From contig NZ_CP009454.1 of NCBI RefSeq assembly GCF_000759475.1, forward strand, positions 992,001-1,056,000: DNA of 64,000 nucleotides, written 5' to 3'. Source of the stretch: Pantoea rwandensis. GTDB lineage: Bacteria > Pseudomonadota > Gammaproteobacteria > Enterobacterales > Enterobacteriaceae. Shown piece after piece: positions 37,172 to 46,594 of this stretch (positions are counted from its first letter, which is position 1; each line of letters opens with the position of its first letter). The translations under genes were made by a program, and so were the position numbers. Below the pieces are notes generated by a model. The model saw only the letters and a program-made list of their open reading frames with translations. It searched no databases and was not told the origin of the DNA.

Positions 37172-39082
37172 GTGAGATTTCCCAATCAGCGTCTGGCCCA
37201 ACTTTTCGCTGCGCTGCAAAACGAAACGCTGCCGCAGGATGAGCTGGCGCGCCGCTTTTCTGTTTCAACGCGCACGGTGCGCACCGATATCACCGCACTG
37301 AATGCACTGCTGGAGCAACACGGCGCACAGTTCGTACTGGCGCGCGGCGCGGGATATCAGCTGAAGATCGACGATGTGGCGCTTTTTGACCGTCTGCAGG
37401 AAGAGAGTGCCGCGCCGCTGCGCGTGCCGCGCACTTCTCAGGATCGCGTGCGCTATTTGCTCACGCGTTTTCTCACCGCCGCCTATTCTCTCAAGCTGGA
37501 AGACCTGTCGGAAGAGTGGTTTGTCAGCCGCGCCACCCTGCAAAGCGATATGGCGGAAGTGCGCGAGTGGCTGGGCCGCTATCATCTGAATATCGAAACC
37601 AAACCGCATTACGGCATGAAGTTGTTCGGCAGCGAAGCGGCGATCCGCACCTGCCTGACGGATTTGCTGTGGCAGATTGATCAGGAGATGCCTGATAGCC
37701 CGCTGTTGACGGTGGAAGCGCTGCACAGCGGCATCCTGGCACAGCTGGAACCGCTGTTGCAGCACTGTTTTAATCAGTATGCGATTCGCCTGAGCGATGA
37801 GGGTGAGCGCTATCTGCAAATTTACTGTGCGGTGGCGGTGCGACGCATCAGCGAAGGTTTCCCGCTCAACGATCCCGGCGCGGAAGATGTCGGTGAAGAG
37901 GTGCGCGAAGCCGCGCATCATCTGGTGAATCTGATGCAGCCGCTGGTCGGCAAACCGATCTCGCAGGCGGAAGAGAACTGGCTGCGCGTCAATATCGCCG
38001 CCCGGCAGATTCAGGCGCTGTCGCCCAGCACCATTAATGCTGATGATGCCGATGCGCTGGTCGACTACCTGCTGAACTACATCAACACCCATTACAACTA
38101 CCGCTTGCAGCAGGATGAGCAGCTGCGAGCCGATCTGCTCACCCATATCAAAACTATGATTACCCGGGTGCGCTACCAGATTCACATCCCCAATCCGCTG
38201 CTGAGTAACATCAAACAGCACTATCCGATGGCTTATGACGTGACGCTGGCGGCGGTGACCAGCTGGGGAAAATACACGCCCTATAGCATCAGCGAGAACG
38301 AAATCGGTTTTCTGGTGCTGCACATCGGTGTCGGGCTGGAGCGGCATTACGATGTCGGCTATCAACGCCATCCGCAGGTGCTGCTGGTGTGCGACAGCGG
38401 CAACTCCACACTGCGCATGATTGAAGCGCTGCTGCTGCGTAAATATCCGCAGTTGGTGGTCACGGCGCGTTTGTCGCAGCGTGATTACGAGATGCGCAAA
38501 CACATCGACGAAGATTTCGTGATTTCCACCGTGCGTTTGAGTGAGAAGAATAAGCCAATTGCGGTGATGTCACCGTTCCCGACCGAGTTCCAGCTGGAGC
38601 AGTTGGGCAAGCTGGTGCTGGTGGATCGCACGCGGCCTTACATGCTGGAAAAATATTTCGATGCACAGCACTTTATGGTGCTGGATAAGCCAATGACGCA
38701 ATCCGCGCTGTTCCGCGTGTTGTGCGATCAGCTGGAGTCAGAAGGCTGTGTGGATGCGGACTTTTATCCCTCCGTTGAAGAGCGAGAAGCGATTGTCAGC
38801 ACCCTGCTTGGCGAAGGCATTGCGCTGCCACACTCACTGGGATTGCTGGCGAAGAAAACCGTGGTGTATACCGTACTGGCGCCGCATGGCGTGAGCTGGG
38901 GTGATGAAACCGCTTCGGTGATTTTCCTGCTAGCGATCAGCAAAAGCGAATACGAAGAGGCGATGGCGATTTACGATCTGTTCGTCACCTTCCTGCGGGA
39001 GAGGGCGATGACCCGATTGCGCGATTGCGCGGATTTCGTCAGCTTTAAAGCGGTGGCGATCGATTGTCTCAGCCGGATGTGA
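37172..39082 (+). CDS. MtlR/LicR-type activator: HTH, PRD, EIIB and EIIA domains
   Basis: 636 residues from a GTG with AGGTGA ahead. In order: an N-terminal HTH_11 (DELARRFSVSTRTVRTDITA), a second Mga-like HTH (EWFVSRATLQSDMAEVREWL), two PRDs (about 190-390), a Gat-type EIIB domain with Cys407 (VLLVCDSGNSTLRM), and a C-terminal EIIA domain with His554 (GIALPHSLG). Such DNA-binding activators are switched by PTS phosphorylation. It is therefore the likely regulator of this operon. It is unlike DgaR, the LevR-type sigma-54 activator of the Salmonella dga genes, so the control differs. No PTS permease is encoded nearby. Confidence 0.9.
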   Translation: MRFPNQRLAQLFAALQNETLPQDELARRFSVSTRTVRTDITALNALLEQHGAQFVLARGAGYQLKIDDVALFDRLQEESAAPLRVPRTSQDRVRYLLTRFLTAAYSLKLEDLSEEWFVSRATLQSDMAEVREWLGRYHLNIETKPHYGMKLFGSEAAIRTCLTDLLWQIDQEMPDSPLLTVEALHSGILAQLEPLLQHCFNQYAIRLSDEGERYLQIYCAVAVRRISEGFPLNDPGAEDVGEEVREAAHHLVNLMQPLVGKPISQAEENWLRVNIAARQIQALSPSTINADDADALVDYLLNYINTHYNYRLQQDEQLRADLLTHIKTMITRVRYQIHIPNPLLSNIKQHYPMAYDVTLAAVTSWGKYTPYSISENEIGFLVLHIGVGLERHYDVGYQRHPQVLLVCDSGNSTLRMIEALLLRKYPQLVVTARLSQRDYEMRKHIDEDFVISTVRLSEKNKPIAVMSPFPTEFQLEQLGKLVLVDRTRPYMLEKYFDAQHFMVLDKPMTQSALFRVLCDQLESEGCVDADFYPSVEEREAIVSTLLGEGIALPHSLGLLAKKTVVYTVLAPHGVSWGDETASVIFLLAISKSEYEEAMAIYDLFVTFLRERAMTRLRDCADFVSFKAVAIDCLSRM

Positions 39083-39085
39083 GGG

Positions 39086-39245
39086 TAAACCTGGGTGGGA
39101 TGAAGCCAGCACGACAATGTCCGGCATGCATCCGGGCTGACGAGGTTTGAGATGAATGCCAACACGACAACGTCCGGCATGCACCCGGCTTACGAGGTTT
39201 GGGATGAATGCCAACACGACAACGTCCGGCATGCATCCCGCCCCA
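39086..39245. repeat. Tandem array of 52-bp units
   Basis: Three units (about 39086-39140, 39141-39192, 39193-39245) share CGAGGTTTGRGATGAATGCC followed by AACACGACAACGTCCGGCAT and GCATCC/GCACCC. Units 2 and 3 are nearly identical; unit 1 is more diverged. It lies between the island regulator and yhaJ, at the end of the island. Frames running through it give repeated nonsense peptides and are not genes. Confidence 0.8.
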
Positions 39246-39339
39246 GGATGTTTGGGAAGCATGTCGACGCTTTACTATTCGGGCTGGGTGCCGGGCTGTG
39301 ATGATTGGGATGAATCTCCCGCTACACTTTTAGGGGAGA

Positions 39340-39357
39340 GTCGGCATTTATGCCGAC
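39340..39357. repeat. REP-like palindrome at the yhaJ 3' end
   Basis: GTCGGCAT-TT-ATGCCGAC, same architecture as the palindromes at 33951 and 34128 but with a different stem sequence. It may also act as the yhaJ terminator hairpin; its stop codon is 10 bases away. Confidence 0.65.
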
Positions 39358-39367
39358 CAGATCTTAA

Positions 39368-40270
39368 TCAGCTACGCTGCTTCGCCAGCAATCGCGGGAT
39401 CTCACGCAAGCACCACGCTTTGGCTTCACCCATGCTATCGCGGCGCCACGCCATAATAATATCCACTTCACGGGTGTATTCGGCACTCACCACACGCAGA
39501 CGGCCTTCGGCGATATCCTGTTCCACCATCGGATAAGGCATGGTGGCGACACCCAATCCTGCCAGCAGGGCGCGACGTTTATCGTCCATGCTGCTCACCG
39601 TCAGACGCTGCTGTTTGTCCAGTAATTGCACCGTTAACACCGGGCGTTCGCGCGCGGTATCCGCCACCGCGATACCGCGATACTTCACGCGCGTCACTTC
39701 AGACAGCGGTTCGGCTTCCTGATGAATCGGGTGATCCGGACTGGCCACGTAGACGCTCATAATGCTGTAGAGCTTACGGGTGTTAATCTCGGTTGATGCA
39801 CGGAAATGCATATCAGGCGCAATCACGATGTCCGCGCGGCCCTGTTCAAGACGCTCCCAGGCACCGGCCAGCACTTCCGTCACCAGCGAAATCTGCGTGT
39901 TGGCTTTCTCCGCCAGCTTTTCAACGACAGGAAACAGCAGATTAGTGGGGATCAGTGCTTCGGCCACGATGGTGAGATGGGTTTCCCAACCGCGTGCCAG
40001 CGCTTCGGCATCGGTGGTGAGTTTATCGGCCGCTTCCAGCAGCACGCGCCCACGCTCCAGCAGCATACGCCCGACATTGGTGAACTTGGTGCGATGGCCG
40101 GAGCGGTCAAACAGCACCACGTCCAGTTCCTCTTCCAGCTTCTGCATGGTGTAGCTCAATGCAGAGGGAACGCGGCCCAGTTCATCGGCTGCCGCAGCAA
40201 AGCTACCACGACGATCAATAGCATCCATCACACGTAAAGCTTCGAGTGTTAACGCGCGGTCTTTTGCCAT
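39368..40270 (-). CDS. yhaJ: LysR-family regulator YhaJ
   Basis: 300 residues. The LysR winged helix-turn-helix is at about 8-65 (LEALRVMDAIDRRGSFAAAA, LGRVPSALSYTMQKLEEEL), followed by an effector domain (VTEVLAGAWERLEQGRADIV, VATMPYPMVEQDIAEGRLRV). It is almost collinear with E. coli YhaJ, a regulator that responds to aromatic compounds such as 2,4-dinitrotoluene by-products and affects virulence genes in pathogenic strains. Divergent from yhaK, as in E. coli, where YhaJ is thought to act on the shared space. Confidence 0.95.
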   Translation of the reverse strand: MAKDRALTLEALRVMDAIDRRGSFAAAADELGRVPSALSYTMQKLEEELDVVLFDRSGHRTKFTNVGRMLLERGRVLLEAADKLTTDAEALARGWETHLTIVAEALIPTNLLFPVVEKLAEKANTQISLVTEVLAGAWERLEQGRADIVIAPDMHFRASTEINTRKLYSIMSVYVASPDHPIHQEAEPLSEVTRVKYRGIAVADTARERPVLTVQLLDKQQRLTVSSMDDKRRALLAGLGVATMPYPMVEQDIAEGRLRVVSAEYTREVDIIMAWRRDSMGEAKAWCLREIPRLLAKQRS

Positions 40271-40399
40271 GCCGGTTCTCTGTCAGTAAATTTGAATATG
40301 CCAGGCAGATTAACTGGCTAACAATCCGGCGTCCAGCCTTTTACCATTAACGTATAAAGCCTGTGGTCGAATCTCACCGCAGTGCGTCGGAGGTAAATC

Positions 40400-41101
40400 A
40401 TGATGACAACCCGCTGCGCGTCAGCATGTGGCCAGGCCGATTTCGGTTGGTTGCAGGCGCGATACAGCTTCTCTTTTGGCCACTATTTTGACCCGAAATT
40501 AATGGGCTACGCTTCATTGCGTGTGCTTAATCAGGAAGTGCTGGCACCTGGTGCGGCGTTCCAGCCACGCAGCTATCCGCAGGTTGATGTGCTGAATCTG
40601 GTGTTGCAGGGCGAAGCAGAGTACCGCGATAGCGAAGGTAACCACCTGATCGCGCGGGAAGGCGAAGCCATGCTGCTGTCGGCGCGGCAGGGCGTGAACT
40701 ACAGTGAAATCAATATCAGCAAAGATCACCCGTTAACACGTATGCAGCTGTGGCTGGCGGCCTGCCCGGATCGAGAGAATCCGCTGCTGCAGAAAATCGC
40801 TGTGCCGCAGCAGACCCGCTTCTTGCTGGCCTCGCCAGACGGCGTGGATGGCAGCCTGCAACTGCGTCAGCAAGTTTGGGTCCATCAGGTGATACTGGCA
40901 CCCGGTGAGCAGCATACGGTGAAACTGAACGGTCCGCGTGCCTATCTGCAATCCATCCACGGTTCGTTGGATCTGCAGGCAAGTAGCGCCAATCAGGAGT
41001 TACTGAGCTGCGGTGACGGCGCGTTCTTGAGTGAAGAACAGCAGATTACGTTGCAGGCGAAAACGCCGCTGCGTGCCCTCGTCATCGATTTACCGGCATA
41101 A
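40400..41101 (+). CDS. yhaK: Pirin-like bicupin YhaK
   Basis: 233 residues (the E. coli length). Two cupin domains: the first is in 40-125 (RSYPQVDVLNLVLQGEAEYR, LIAREGEAMLLSARQGV), the second in 150-230 (LAPGEQHTVKLNGPRAYLQS). The usual pirin metal-binding His cluster is reduced: HPLTRMQLW is present but the HxH of canonical pirins is not. E. coli YhaK is reported as redox or nitrosative-stress responsive. The start may be the second Met. A hairpin follows. Confidence 0.93.
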   Translation: MMTTRCASACGQADFGWLQARYSFSFGHYFDPKLMGYASLRVLNQEVLAPGAAFQPRSYPQVDVLNLVLQGEAEYRDSEGNHLIAREGEAMLLSARQGVNYSEINISKDHPLTRMQLWLAACPDRENPLLQKIAVPQQTRFLLASPDGVDGSLQLRQQVWVHQVILAPGEQHTVKLNGPRAYLQSIHGSLDLQASSANQELLSCGDGAFLSEEQQITLQAKTPLRALVIDLPA

Positions 41102-41126
41102 AAAAAGGCAGCCCGCTGAGGCTGCC
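41101..41126. terminator. Hairpin between yhaK and dolP
   Basis: AAAAAA then GGCAGCC / GGCTGCC with loop CGCTGA. The A run gives a U tract on the minus strand, so it terminates dolP transcription and shares the convergent space with yhaK. Confidence 0.8.
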
Positions 41127-41172
41127 CTTGTCTGTGGTCGGGGCGCAACTGACTGCGCCCGTCAGATGCAGA

Positions 41173-41745
41173 TTACTTCAGGATGGTGAACGCGGTCGTT
41201 ACGTGTTTCACACCGCTCACACGACTGGCCACATCGGCCGCCGCAGTGGCTTCCTGTTGTGTCACCAGACCCAGCAGGAACACTTCACCGTTTTCCGTGG
41301 TCACTTTCACGTTCGACGATTTCACCTGATCGCTACCCAGCAGCTGCGAGCGGATTTTGGTGGTGATCCAGGTATCGGATGATGACGTTCCGAGGCTCAC
41401 TTTCTGGCCGGTACGGATTTCGTTATACACTTCGGTGGCACCATCTACGCCCATCGCAATCTGCTTGGCGCGGCTCGCCAAATCAGCCGATGGTGATTGG
41501 CCGGTCAGCAGTACTTTGCCCTGATAAGCGGTGACCACGACGCGCGCCTGGTTTTTAATTTGTTCATCTTTAGCCAGTGCGTTAGTGACACGCAGTTCCA
41601 GCGTACCATCATCCACTTGCGTACCCACAGTGCGCGGGTCCGTTGCCGTTTTGGTCGCCACAGCGGCGCCGCCTGCCACAACGGCAACACAGCCCTGCAG
41701 CATCATGGCAGTTAAAAGAATGGCGACAGCGTTCAATGCTTTCAT
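41173..41745 (-). CDS. dolP: Outer-membrane lipoprotein DolP (YraP)
   Basis: 190 residues. The lipoprotein signal peptide ends MMLQGC, so Cys19 is lipidated and the Val after it favours the outer membrane. Two BON domains follow (about 45-115 and 125-190: GTLELRVTNALAKDEQ, AYQGKVLLTGQSP, TWITTKIRSQLL, TENGEVFLLGLV). DolP binds anionic phospholipid at the division site and supports the Bam complex. The start chosen gives the E. coli MKAL N-terminus with GGAGCT ahead. It lies 14 bases after diaA. Confidence 0.96.
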   Translation of the reverse strand: MKALNAVAILLTAMMLQGCVAVVAGGAAVATKTATDPRTVGTQVDDGTLELRVTNALAKDEQIKNQARVVVTAYQGKVLLTGQSPSADLASRAKQIAMGVDGATEVYNEIRTGQKVSLGTSSSDTWITTKIRSQLLGSDQVKSSNVKVTTENGEVFLLGLVTQQEATAAADVASRVSGVKHVTTAFTILK

Positions 41746-41759
41746 TTGAGCTCCTTCAG

Positions 41760-42347
41760 TCATTCCTGGTGTGGGAACAAAGTGTTATCAATCAAATCAC
41801 ACAGGCAGTTCAGCGTCAGCATATGCATTTCCTGAATGCGTGCACTGCGATGTGACGGAATGCGAATTTCCACATCGTGCGGACCCAACAGGCCCGCCAG
41901 CTCACCGCCATCATGGCCGGTCAGCGCAACGATAGTCATATCGCGAGTCACCGCAGCTTCAACCGCTTTAACAATATCGCGGGTGTTGCCACGGGTTGAA
42001 ATAGCCAGCAGCACATCACCGGCCTGACCAAGCGCGCGAACCTGCTTGGCATAAACTTCATCGTGGAGACGATCGTTGCCGATTGCCGTCAGCATGACAT
42101 TGTCGGCGCTCAGTGCCAGCGCAGGCAGGCTGGGGCGCTCGGTCTCAAAACGGTTAATCATACTGGCGGCAAAATGCTGAGCATTGGCCGATGAGGCACC
42201 GTTACCACAACTCAGGATTTTGTTACCGTTCAGCAGCGACTGCACCAGCGTCATAGCGGCGCGAGAAATCGCGTCCGGCAGTGCCTCCGCAGCGGCGATT
42301 TGAGTCTGAATACTTTCGGTAAAACACGCTTTAATTCTGTCCTGCAC
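41760..42347 (-). CDS. diaA: DnaA initiator-associating protein DiaA
   Basis: 195 residues, start codon GTG with AGGTGG ahead. A SIS (sugar isomerase) domain fills the protein: [58 protein letters not shown]. DiaA forms a tetramer that stimulates DnaA assembly at oriC for timely initiation. Position between yraN and dolP is as in E. coli. Confidence 0.96.
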   Translation of the reverse strand: MQDRIKACFTESIQTQIAAAEALPDAISRAAMTLVQSLLNGNKILSCGNGASSANAQHFAASMINRFETERPSLPALALSADNVMLTAIGNDRLHDEVYAKQVRALGQAGDVLLAISTRGNTRDIVKAVEAAVTRDMTIVALTGHDGGELAGLLGPHDVEIRIPSHRSARIQEMHMLTLNCLCDLIDNTLFPHQE

Positions 42348-42361
42348 AAGACCACCTGGTT

Positions 42362-42757
42362 CTATCCATCGGCATTAAAGGCATCGGGCAGCCATTCCAG
42401 CTCACGCCCGGTAATGGCAATGATGTCAAAACGGCAATTCACCGTATCAAAACTGCCGCCGCGTGCCAGCAACCACCATGCAGCGGTACGCAGCAGCTTT
42501 TGTTGTTTCTTGCGCGTCACGCTGGCGGCGGCACCGCCGTAGCGCGCATCGCGTCGATAGCGCACTTCGACAAACACCCAGCAATCGGCGTCTCGCATAA
42601 TGAGGTCAATTTCCCCACTGCGGCAACGCACGTTGCTGGCAATCCATCGCAGCCCGGCGCGCTCCAGATAGCCACGCGCCTGCTGCTCTTGCTCAGCGCC
42701 AATGCGCTGGCGGTTTATTGCACCGGAACGATTTGTCCCTGACGATACTGGTTCCAT
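42362..42757 (-). CDS. yraN: UPF0102 nuclease-fold protein YraN
   Basis: 131 residues from the ATG at 42757 (AGGAAG ahead), matching the E. coli length; a longer frame starts at 42781. It has the restriction-endonuclease-like core [20 protein letters not shown], with the E-x-D and E-V-R residues of PD-(D/E)XK enzymes, and [16 protein letters not shown]. Function not established; a role in DNA metabolism is suspected. The gene overlaps the 3' end of lpoA by 43 bases, so translation is coupled. Confidence 0.93.
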   Translation of the reverse strand: MEPVSSGTNRSGAINRQRIGAEQEQQARGYLERAGLRWIASNVRCRSGEIDLIMRDADCWVFVEVRYRRDARYGGAAASVTRKKQQKLLRTAAWWLLARGGSFDTVNCRFDIIAITGRELEWLPDAFNADG

Positions 42758-44790
42758 GCCAACTTCCTGTTGATCACGCAATCCGTGTCGGCGCTCAGTT
42801 TGCCGGTGTTGCCGTCAATGGCAAAGCCAGGCACCTGGCGCATCTGGTTAAAGTGATTCGCCAGCGTCCAGGCATCAATGCCCATCGCGTAGAGGCGAAC
42901 CAGCGAATAATCGTTGTTAAACGACTTCGCCGCCTGCTGCATCAGACCCGGATTGTTACCGGAGAGCAGCGGAATATCACTGAACTGCAGGCCATCCATT
43001 TCCAGACGGAAGTCTGGACCGGCACCCGCCTGCGCACTGCGGGAGCTGGCATACAGTGCGATATTGTTGCGGCTGCTGGTGCGCATCGCAATCATCGGTT
43101 TGATCAGTTGCAGCTCGTCCTGGCTGGCCACGATATACACTGCATCCACACTGCCGCCGCTGGCATCGGTCGTTGGCGCTGGCGGGGTGGTTTGCGGCGC
43201 CGGAATGGTCAGGCCCGCAACAGCCACGCCGGCAGACTGCGGCTGTTCAACCGTCAGCGGCGTGCCACTCAATGCGATACCGGCCCCGCTATTAATACCT
43301 TGTTTCAGCTCAGAAACGCCACCGAAACGCTGTTGCAGTACGGTTGAACCGCCGAGTTTCTGCCACTCCTGTGCGAACGCCTTGCTGACGCGATCGCCAT
43401 AGCTGCTACGCGGTACCAGCAGTAATGGCTGGCGTTTGCCTTGCTCGTAGATATGGTGCGCGGCATCGCGCGCTTCGTCTTCAGGAGAAAGCGCAAAATA
43501 ACAAATATTCGGATGGTTCTGGATCTGTTCTGGCTCATTCAGCGCCAGCACGTTAAGGGGTGTCTGGCTATTCACCACCGACTCGACGTCGTTTTTCAAC
43601 AGTGGACCCACCACGATGGTCGCGCCATCCTGCTGTGCCTGCTGCATCACCTGAGCAATCGGCTGGCTGCTGGTGTCATAAACTTTAACCTGAGCGCTGC
43701 TGTCCGGCTGAGCAGCCGTTGTCGCCGGTTGTGCGGCGGGCTGCGGCTGTTCGGTCTGTGGCGGCATATTACCTGCCATGGCCGGGCTGACAACCGTGTT
43801 AGCGGCAGCGTTAGCATCGGCAGGCTGTTGTGCATTGGCATCGCCAGTCTGTTGTGCTGACGGCTGACCATTGGCATCGGTTGCCGCTGGCGCAGCAGGG
43901 GCAGGTTGCGGGGCTGGGGCAGTTAACACGCCATTTTTGGCATCGTTAAAACCTTTCTGAATCGCATTGGCAAAAACCTGTGCCTGGCCATTCAGTGGCA
44001 GCAGAAGCGCGATGGTGCTGGTCGAGGCTTTGGTGAAGTTTTGCACCTGGCTAAGCTGCGTCGGCAGCGTTTTCGCGCCCGGATTCTGCGGATAGCGCGT
44101 CTGCCAGTCTTTGATCGCGGCTTTCAGCATCTGCGGGTCCTGGCTATTGGTGTGCCAGGTGTTGAGCAGATCCAGCCAGCCTTGCAGGGTGTTCTCATTG
44201 GCGTTAATCACCAGGCTGTTCAGCTGATCCTGCGTCATTTGCGTCAGAGCTTGCCAGGTGGCGTCAATATTGCTCTGGTGGTCGGCGCCTTGCAGCAGCG
44301 GTTCCTGAGCAATATAGGCGCGTAAGAGCGCGAGTGAAGGGCGATTCTGTGCCGCAGCGATTTGCAGTGCGTAGTAGCGTACCTGCTGATCCTGAGACAG
44401 GCCATCAGTCTTCACCTGACCCAGCGTCTGCTGAGCGCCGCCGAAATCCTGCTGACCAATCTGCATCTGCGCGCGCAATAATTGCAGTTCCTGCTGCTGC
44501 ACTGCAGAGAGCTGCTGTGGCAGTTGCGAGATCTGATCGTTAGCCTGCGGATACTTTCCTTCCTTCAACAGGGCACGGATGGCAAGTAATTGCCAGTCGG
44601 TCTTGCTATCATCGCTGCTTTGCTGCACCTGCTGCAGATAATAGTCAGACCGGCCAGTAGCAGGCCCCTGAATATTGACGTTGGAGGTTTGCTGCGGTCC
44701 CTGGCCGCTACAGGCGGCTAAAATCAGTCCAGCGAGAAGAACAGGTACAAAGCGTCCTGCTTTATGACGTACGACTTTTGAAGGAAGCAT
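42715..44790 (-). CDS. lpoA: Outer-membrane lipoprotein LpoA, activator of PBP1a
   Basis: 691 residues (E. coli 678). The lipobox LILAAC puts the lipidated Cys at residue 26. The N-terminal helical TPR-like domain (about 40-260) is followed by a low-complexity linker rich in Gln, Ala and Pro (about 290-380), longer than in E. coli, and a C-terminal domain with a periplasmic-binding-protein fold (STIALLPL earlier; [20 protein letters not shown] later). It stimulates MrcA peptidoglycan synthesis from the outer membrane. An in-frame ATG at 44853 overlaps rsmI, so I chose 44790. Divergent from rsmI. Confidence 0.95.
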   Translation of the reverse strand: MLPSKVVRHKAGRFVPVLLAGLILAACSGQGPQQTSNVNIQGPATGRSDYYLQQVQQSSDDSKTDWQLLAIRALLKEGKYPQANDQISQLPQQLSAVQQQELQLLRAQMQIGQQDFGGAQQTLGQVKTDGLSQDQQVRYYALQIAAAQNRPSLALLRAYIAQEPLLQGADHQSNIDATWQALTQMTQDQLNSLVINANENTLQGWLDLLNTWHTNSQDPQMLKAAIKDWQTRYPQNPGAKTLPTQLSQVQNFTKASTSTIALLLPLNGQAQVFANAIQKGFNDAKNGVLTAPAPQPAPAAPAATDANGQPSAQQTGDANAQQPADANAAANTVVSPAMAGNMPPQTEQPQPAAQPATTAAQPDSSAQVKVYDTSSQPIAQVMQQAQQDGATIVVGPLLKNDVESVVNSQTPLNVLALNEPEQIQNHPNICYFALSPEDEARDAAHHIYEQGKRQPLLLVPRSSYGDRVSKAFAQEWQKLGGSTVLQQRFGGVSELKQGINSGAGIALSGTPLTVEQPQSAGVAVAGLTIPAPQTTPPAPTTDASGGSVDAVYIVASQDELQLIKPMIAMRTSSRNNIALYASSRSAQAGAGPDFRLEMDGLQFSDIPLLSGNNPGLMQQAAKSFNNDYSLVRLYAMGIDAWTLANHFNQMRQVPGFAIDGNTGKLSADTDCVINRKLAWNQYRQGQIVPVQ

Positions 44791-44852
44791 ACTGTATCCA
44801 GTGATGTTTTTTTCTAGATGCTCAATATTAAATCGGCAATTCGGATGAAACA

Positions 44853-45716
44853 ATGAAACAACTCGATCGGGCAGAGATTTCTGCCAGCACGCTCTATATC
44901 GTTCCTACCCCGATCGGTAACCTGGGTGATATCACGCAGCGTGCGCTGACGGTGCTTGCGAGCGTCGATCTGGTCGCAGCGGAAGATACACGTCATACCG
45001 GGCTGTTGCTACAACATTTCGCCATCAATGCGCGACTGTTCGCACTTCACGACCACAACGAACAACAGAAAGCAGAAGTGTTGTTAGCCAGGCTGCAAGA
45101 AGGCCAGAGCATTGCGCTGGTCTCGGATGCGGGCACGCCATTAATCAACGATCCTGGCTATCATCTGGTACGTCGCTGCCGTGAAGCAGGTGTGCGCGTG
45201 GTTCCGTTGCCGGGTGCCTGCGCGGCGATTACAGCATTAAGTGCGGCGGGGTTACCGTCAGATCGTTTCTGTTACGAAGGATTTCTGCCCGCCAAGAGTA
45301 AAGGCCGCTGCGATGTGCTGCGCTCCCTCGAGAATGAACCACGTACCCTCATTTTTTATGAATCCACTCACCGTTTGATCGATAGCCTGCAAGATATGGT
45401 GAGCGTATGGGGTGCCGATCGCTATGTGGTGCTGGCGCGCGAAATTACCAAAACCTGGGAAACCATCCAGGGCGCGCCGGTGGGCGAGCTGCTGGCCTGG
45501 GTATTGGAAGATGAAAACCGTCGCAAAGGCGAGATGGTGCTGATTGTTGAAGGGCACAAGGCCGATGAAGAAGCGCTGCCTGCCGAAGCGTTGCGCACCC
45601 TGGCGTTGCTGCAAACTGAGCTGCCGCTGAAAAAAGCCGCTGCGTTAACGGCGGAAATTCATGGCGTTAAGAAGAACGCCCTGTATAAGTACGCGCTGGA
45701 GCAGCAAGAGGCGTGA
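44853..45716 (+). CDS. rsmI: 16S rRNA 2'-O-ribose C1402 methyltransferase RsmI
   Basis: 287 residues (E. coli 286), tetrapyrrole methylase fold. It has the SAM-binding motifs [47 protein letters not shown] and the C-terminal [19 protein letters not shown]. It methylates the ribose of C1402 in the decoding centre, together with RsmH on the base. The stop is 33 bases before the RNase P RNA gene; a shared transcription unit is possible, but rnpB usually has its own promoter. Confidence 0.97.
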   Translation: MKQLDRAEISASTLYIVPTPIGNLGDITQRALTVLASVDLVAAEDTRHTGLLLQHFAINARLFALHDHNEQQKAEVLLARLQEGQSIALVSDAGTPLINDPGYHLVRRCREAGVRVVPLPGACAAITALSAAGLPSDRFCYEGFLPAKSKGRCDVLRSLENEPRTLIFYESTHRLIDSLQDMVSVWGADRYVVLAREITKTWETIQGAPVGELLAWVLEDENRRKGEMVLIVEGHKADEEALPAEALRTLALLQTELPLKKAAALTAEIHGVKKNALYKYALEQQEA

Positions 45717-45749
45717 CAAACGCGGGCGGATCGCCTATTATCCCGCGCC

Positions 45750-46126
<377 letters not shown>

Positions 46127-46135
46127 TCTTTATGG

Positions 46136-46161
46136 AAAAACCCCGCTCCGGCGGGGTTTTT
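46136..46161 (+). terminator. Intrinsic terminator of rnpB
   Basis: AAAAACCCCGC / GCGGGGTTTTT with a TCCG-type loop. Confidence 0.93.
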
Positions 46162-46182
46162 GCTATCTGACGTCCAGCGGCA

Positions 46183-46200
46183 AGATGAATGACTGTCCAC
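46183..46200 (+). repeat. Partial duplication of the rnpB 3' end
   Basis: AGATGAATGACTGTCCAC is an exact copy of 46077-46094 inside rnpB. In E. coli, longer duplications of this same 3' segment lie downstream of rnpB; here only this 18 bp is left. Confidence 0.85.
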
Positions 46201-46404
46201 TCCACTCTCTATGAAAAGAACGCGGCATACCAATAATTAAAATAAATTATCGTTTGCAGAGAATAAAAAATGCCAAAGCGTAAAGAAATGAAAATCCCGC
46301 ATAATAAACTAGACCTTATGCCAGAATAGGCGTGTGTTTAATTACCGAGGACAATTATTCATCCACATCGACGAAAAGCAACAACGTGGATAAGTTGTAA
46401 AATT

Positions 46405-46503
46405 ATGGACAAAATGCTCGCCCCAATGATGGCAACCTCTATTTATCTCTCCGAACACTTCCACTGCTCGATCTGCGACCAGCACTGGCGTTTCGCGCTG
46501 TAG
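46405..46503 (+). CDS. Upstream ORF of mdtJI (MdtU-like regulatory peptide candidate)
   Basis: 32 codons, [16 protein letters not shown] up to a Cys/His cluster [11 protein letters not shown] and ending RFAL. It lies 91 bases upstream of mdtJ on the same strand. In E. coli a spermidine-responsive small ORF, mdtU, precedes mdtJI (from memory). The position and the compact composition support a homologous role, but I cannot compare the sequence directly. No strong Shine-Dalgarno is seen. C21-x2-C24 with flanking His may bind metal or be the sensing part. A hairpin lies between it and mdtJ. Confidence 0.5.
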   Translation: MDKMLAPMMATSIYLSEHFHCSICDQHWRFAL

Positions 46504-46543
46504 CGCCACACTCTCCTTATTTAAAAATATTCTTAAAATTTTT

Positions 46544-46562
46544 CACGCGTCTATTCCGCGTG
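46544..46562 (+). promoter_or_regulatory. Hairpin in the mdtJ leader, attenuator candidate
   Basis: CACGCG-TCTATTC-CGCGTG, 6 bp stem, between the upstream ORF and the mdtJ ribosome-binding site (AAGGAGAG). The following ATGGCTCTTTATTTCTCTT is T-rich but interrupted. The remainder of 46201-46594 shows AT-rich sequence and no other gene. Confidence 0.4.
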
Positions 46563-46594
46563 ATGGCTCTTTATTTCTCTTAAGGAGAGAAAAT

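Noticed and set aside
37265..38503. 412-codon minus-strand frame
   Set aside because: Antisense to the PRD regulator; the plus-strand protein has intact HTH, PRD, EIIB and EIIA domains.
38930..39536. Frames through the 52-bp repeats giving repeated peptides (GCMPDVVVLAF-like)
   Set aside because: The repetition comes from the tandem DNA units. There is no ribosome-binding site, and the frames extend into neighbouring genes.
46270..46329. 19-codon ORF (MPKRKEMKIPHN...) upstream of the MdtU-like ORF
   Set aside because: No Shine-Dalgarno, AT-rich background, no supporting context; a chance frame is more likely.
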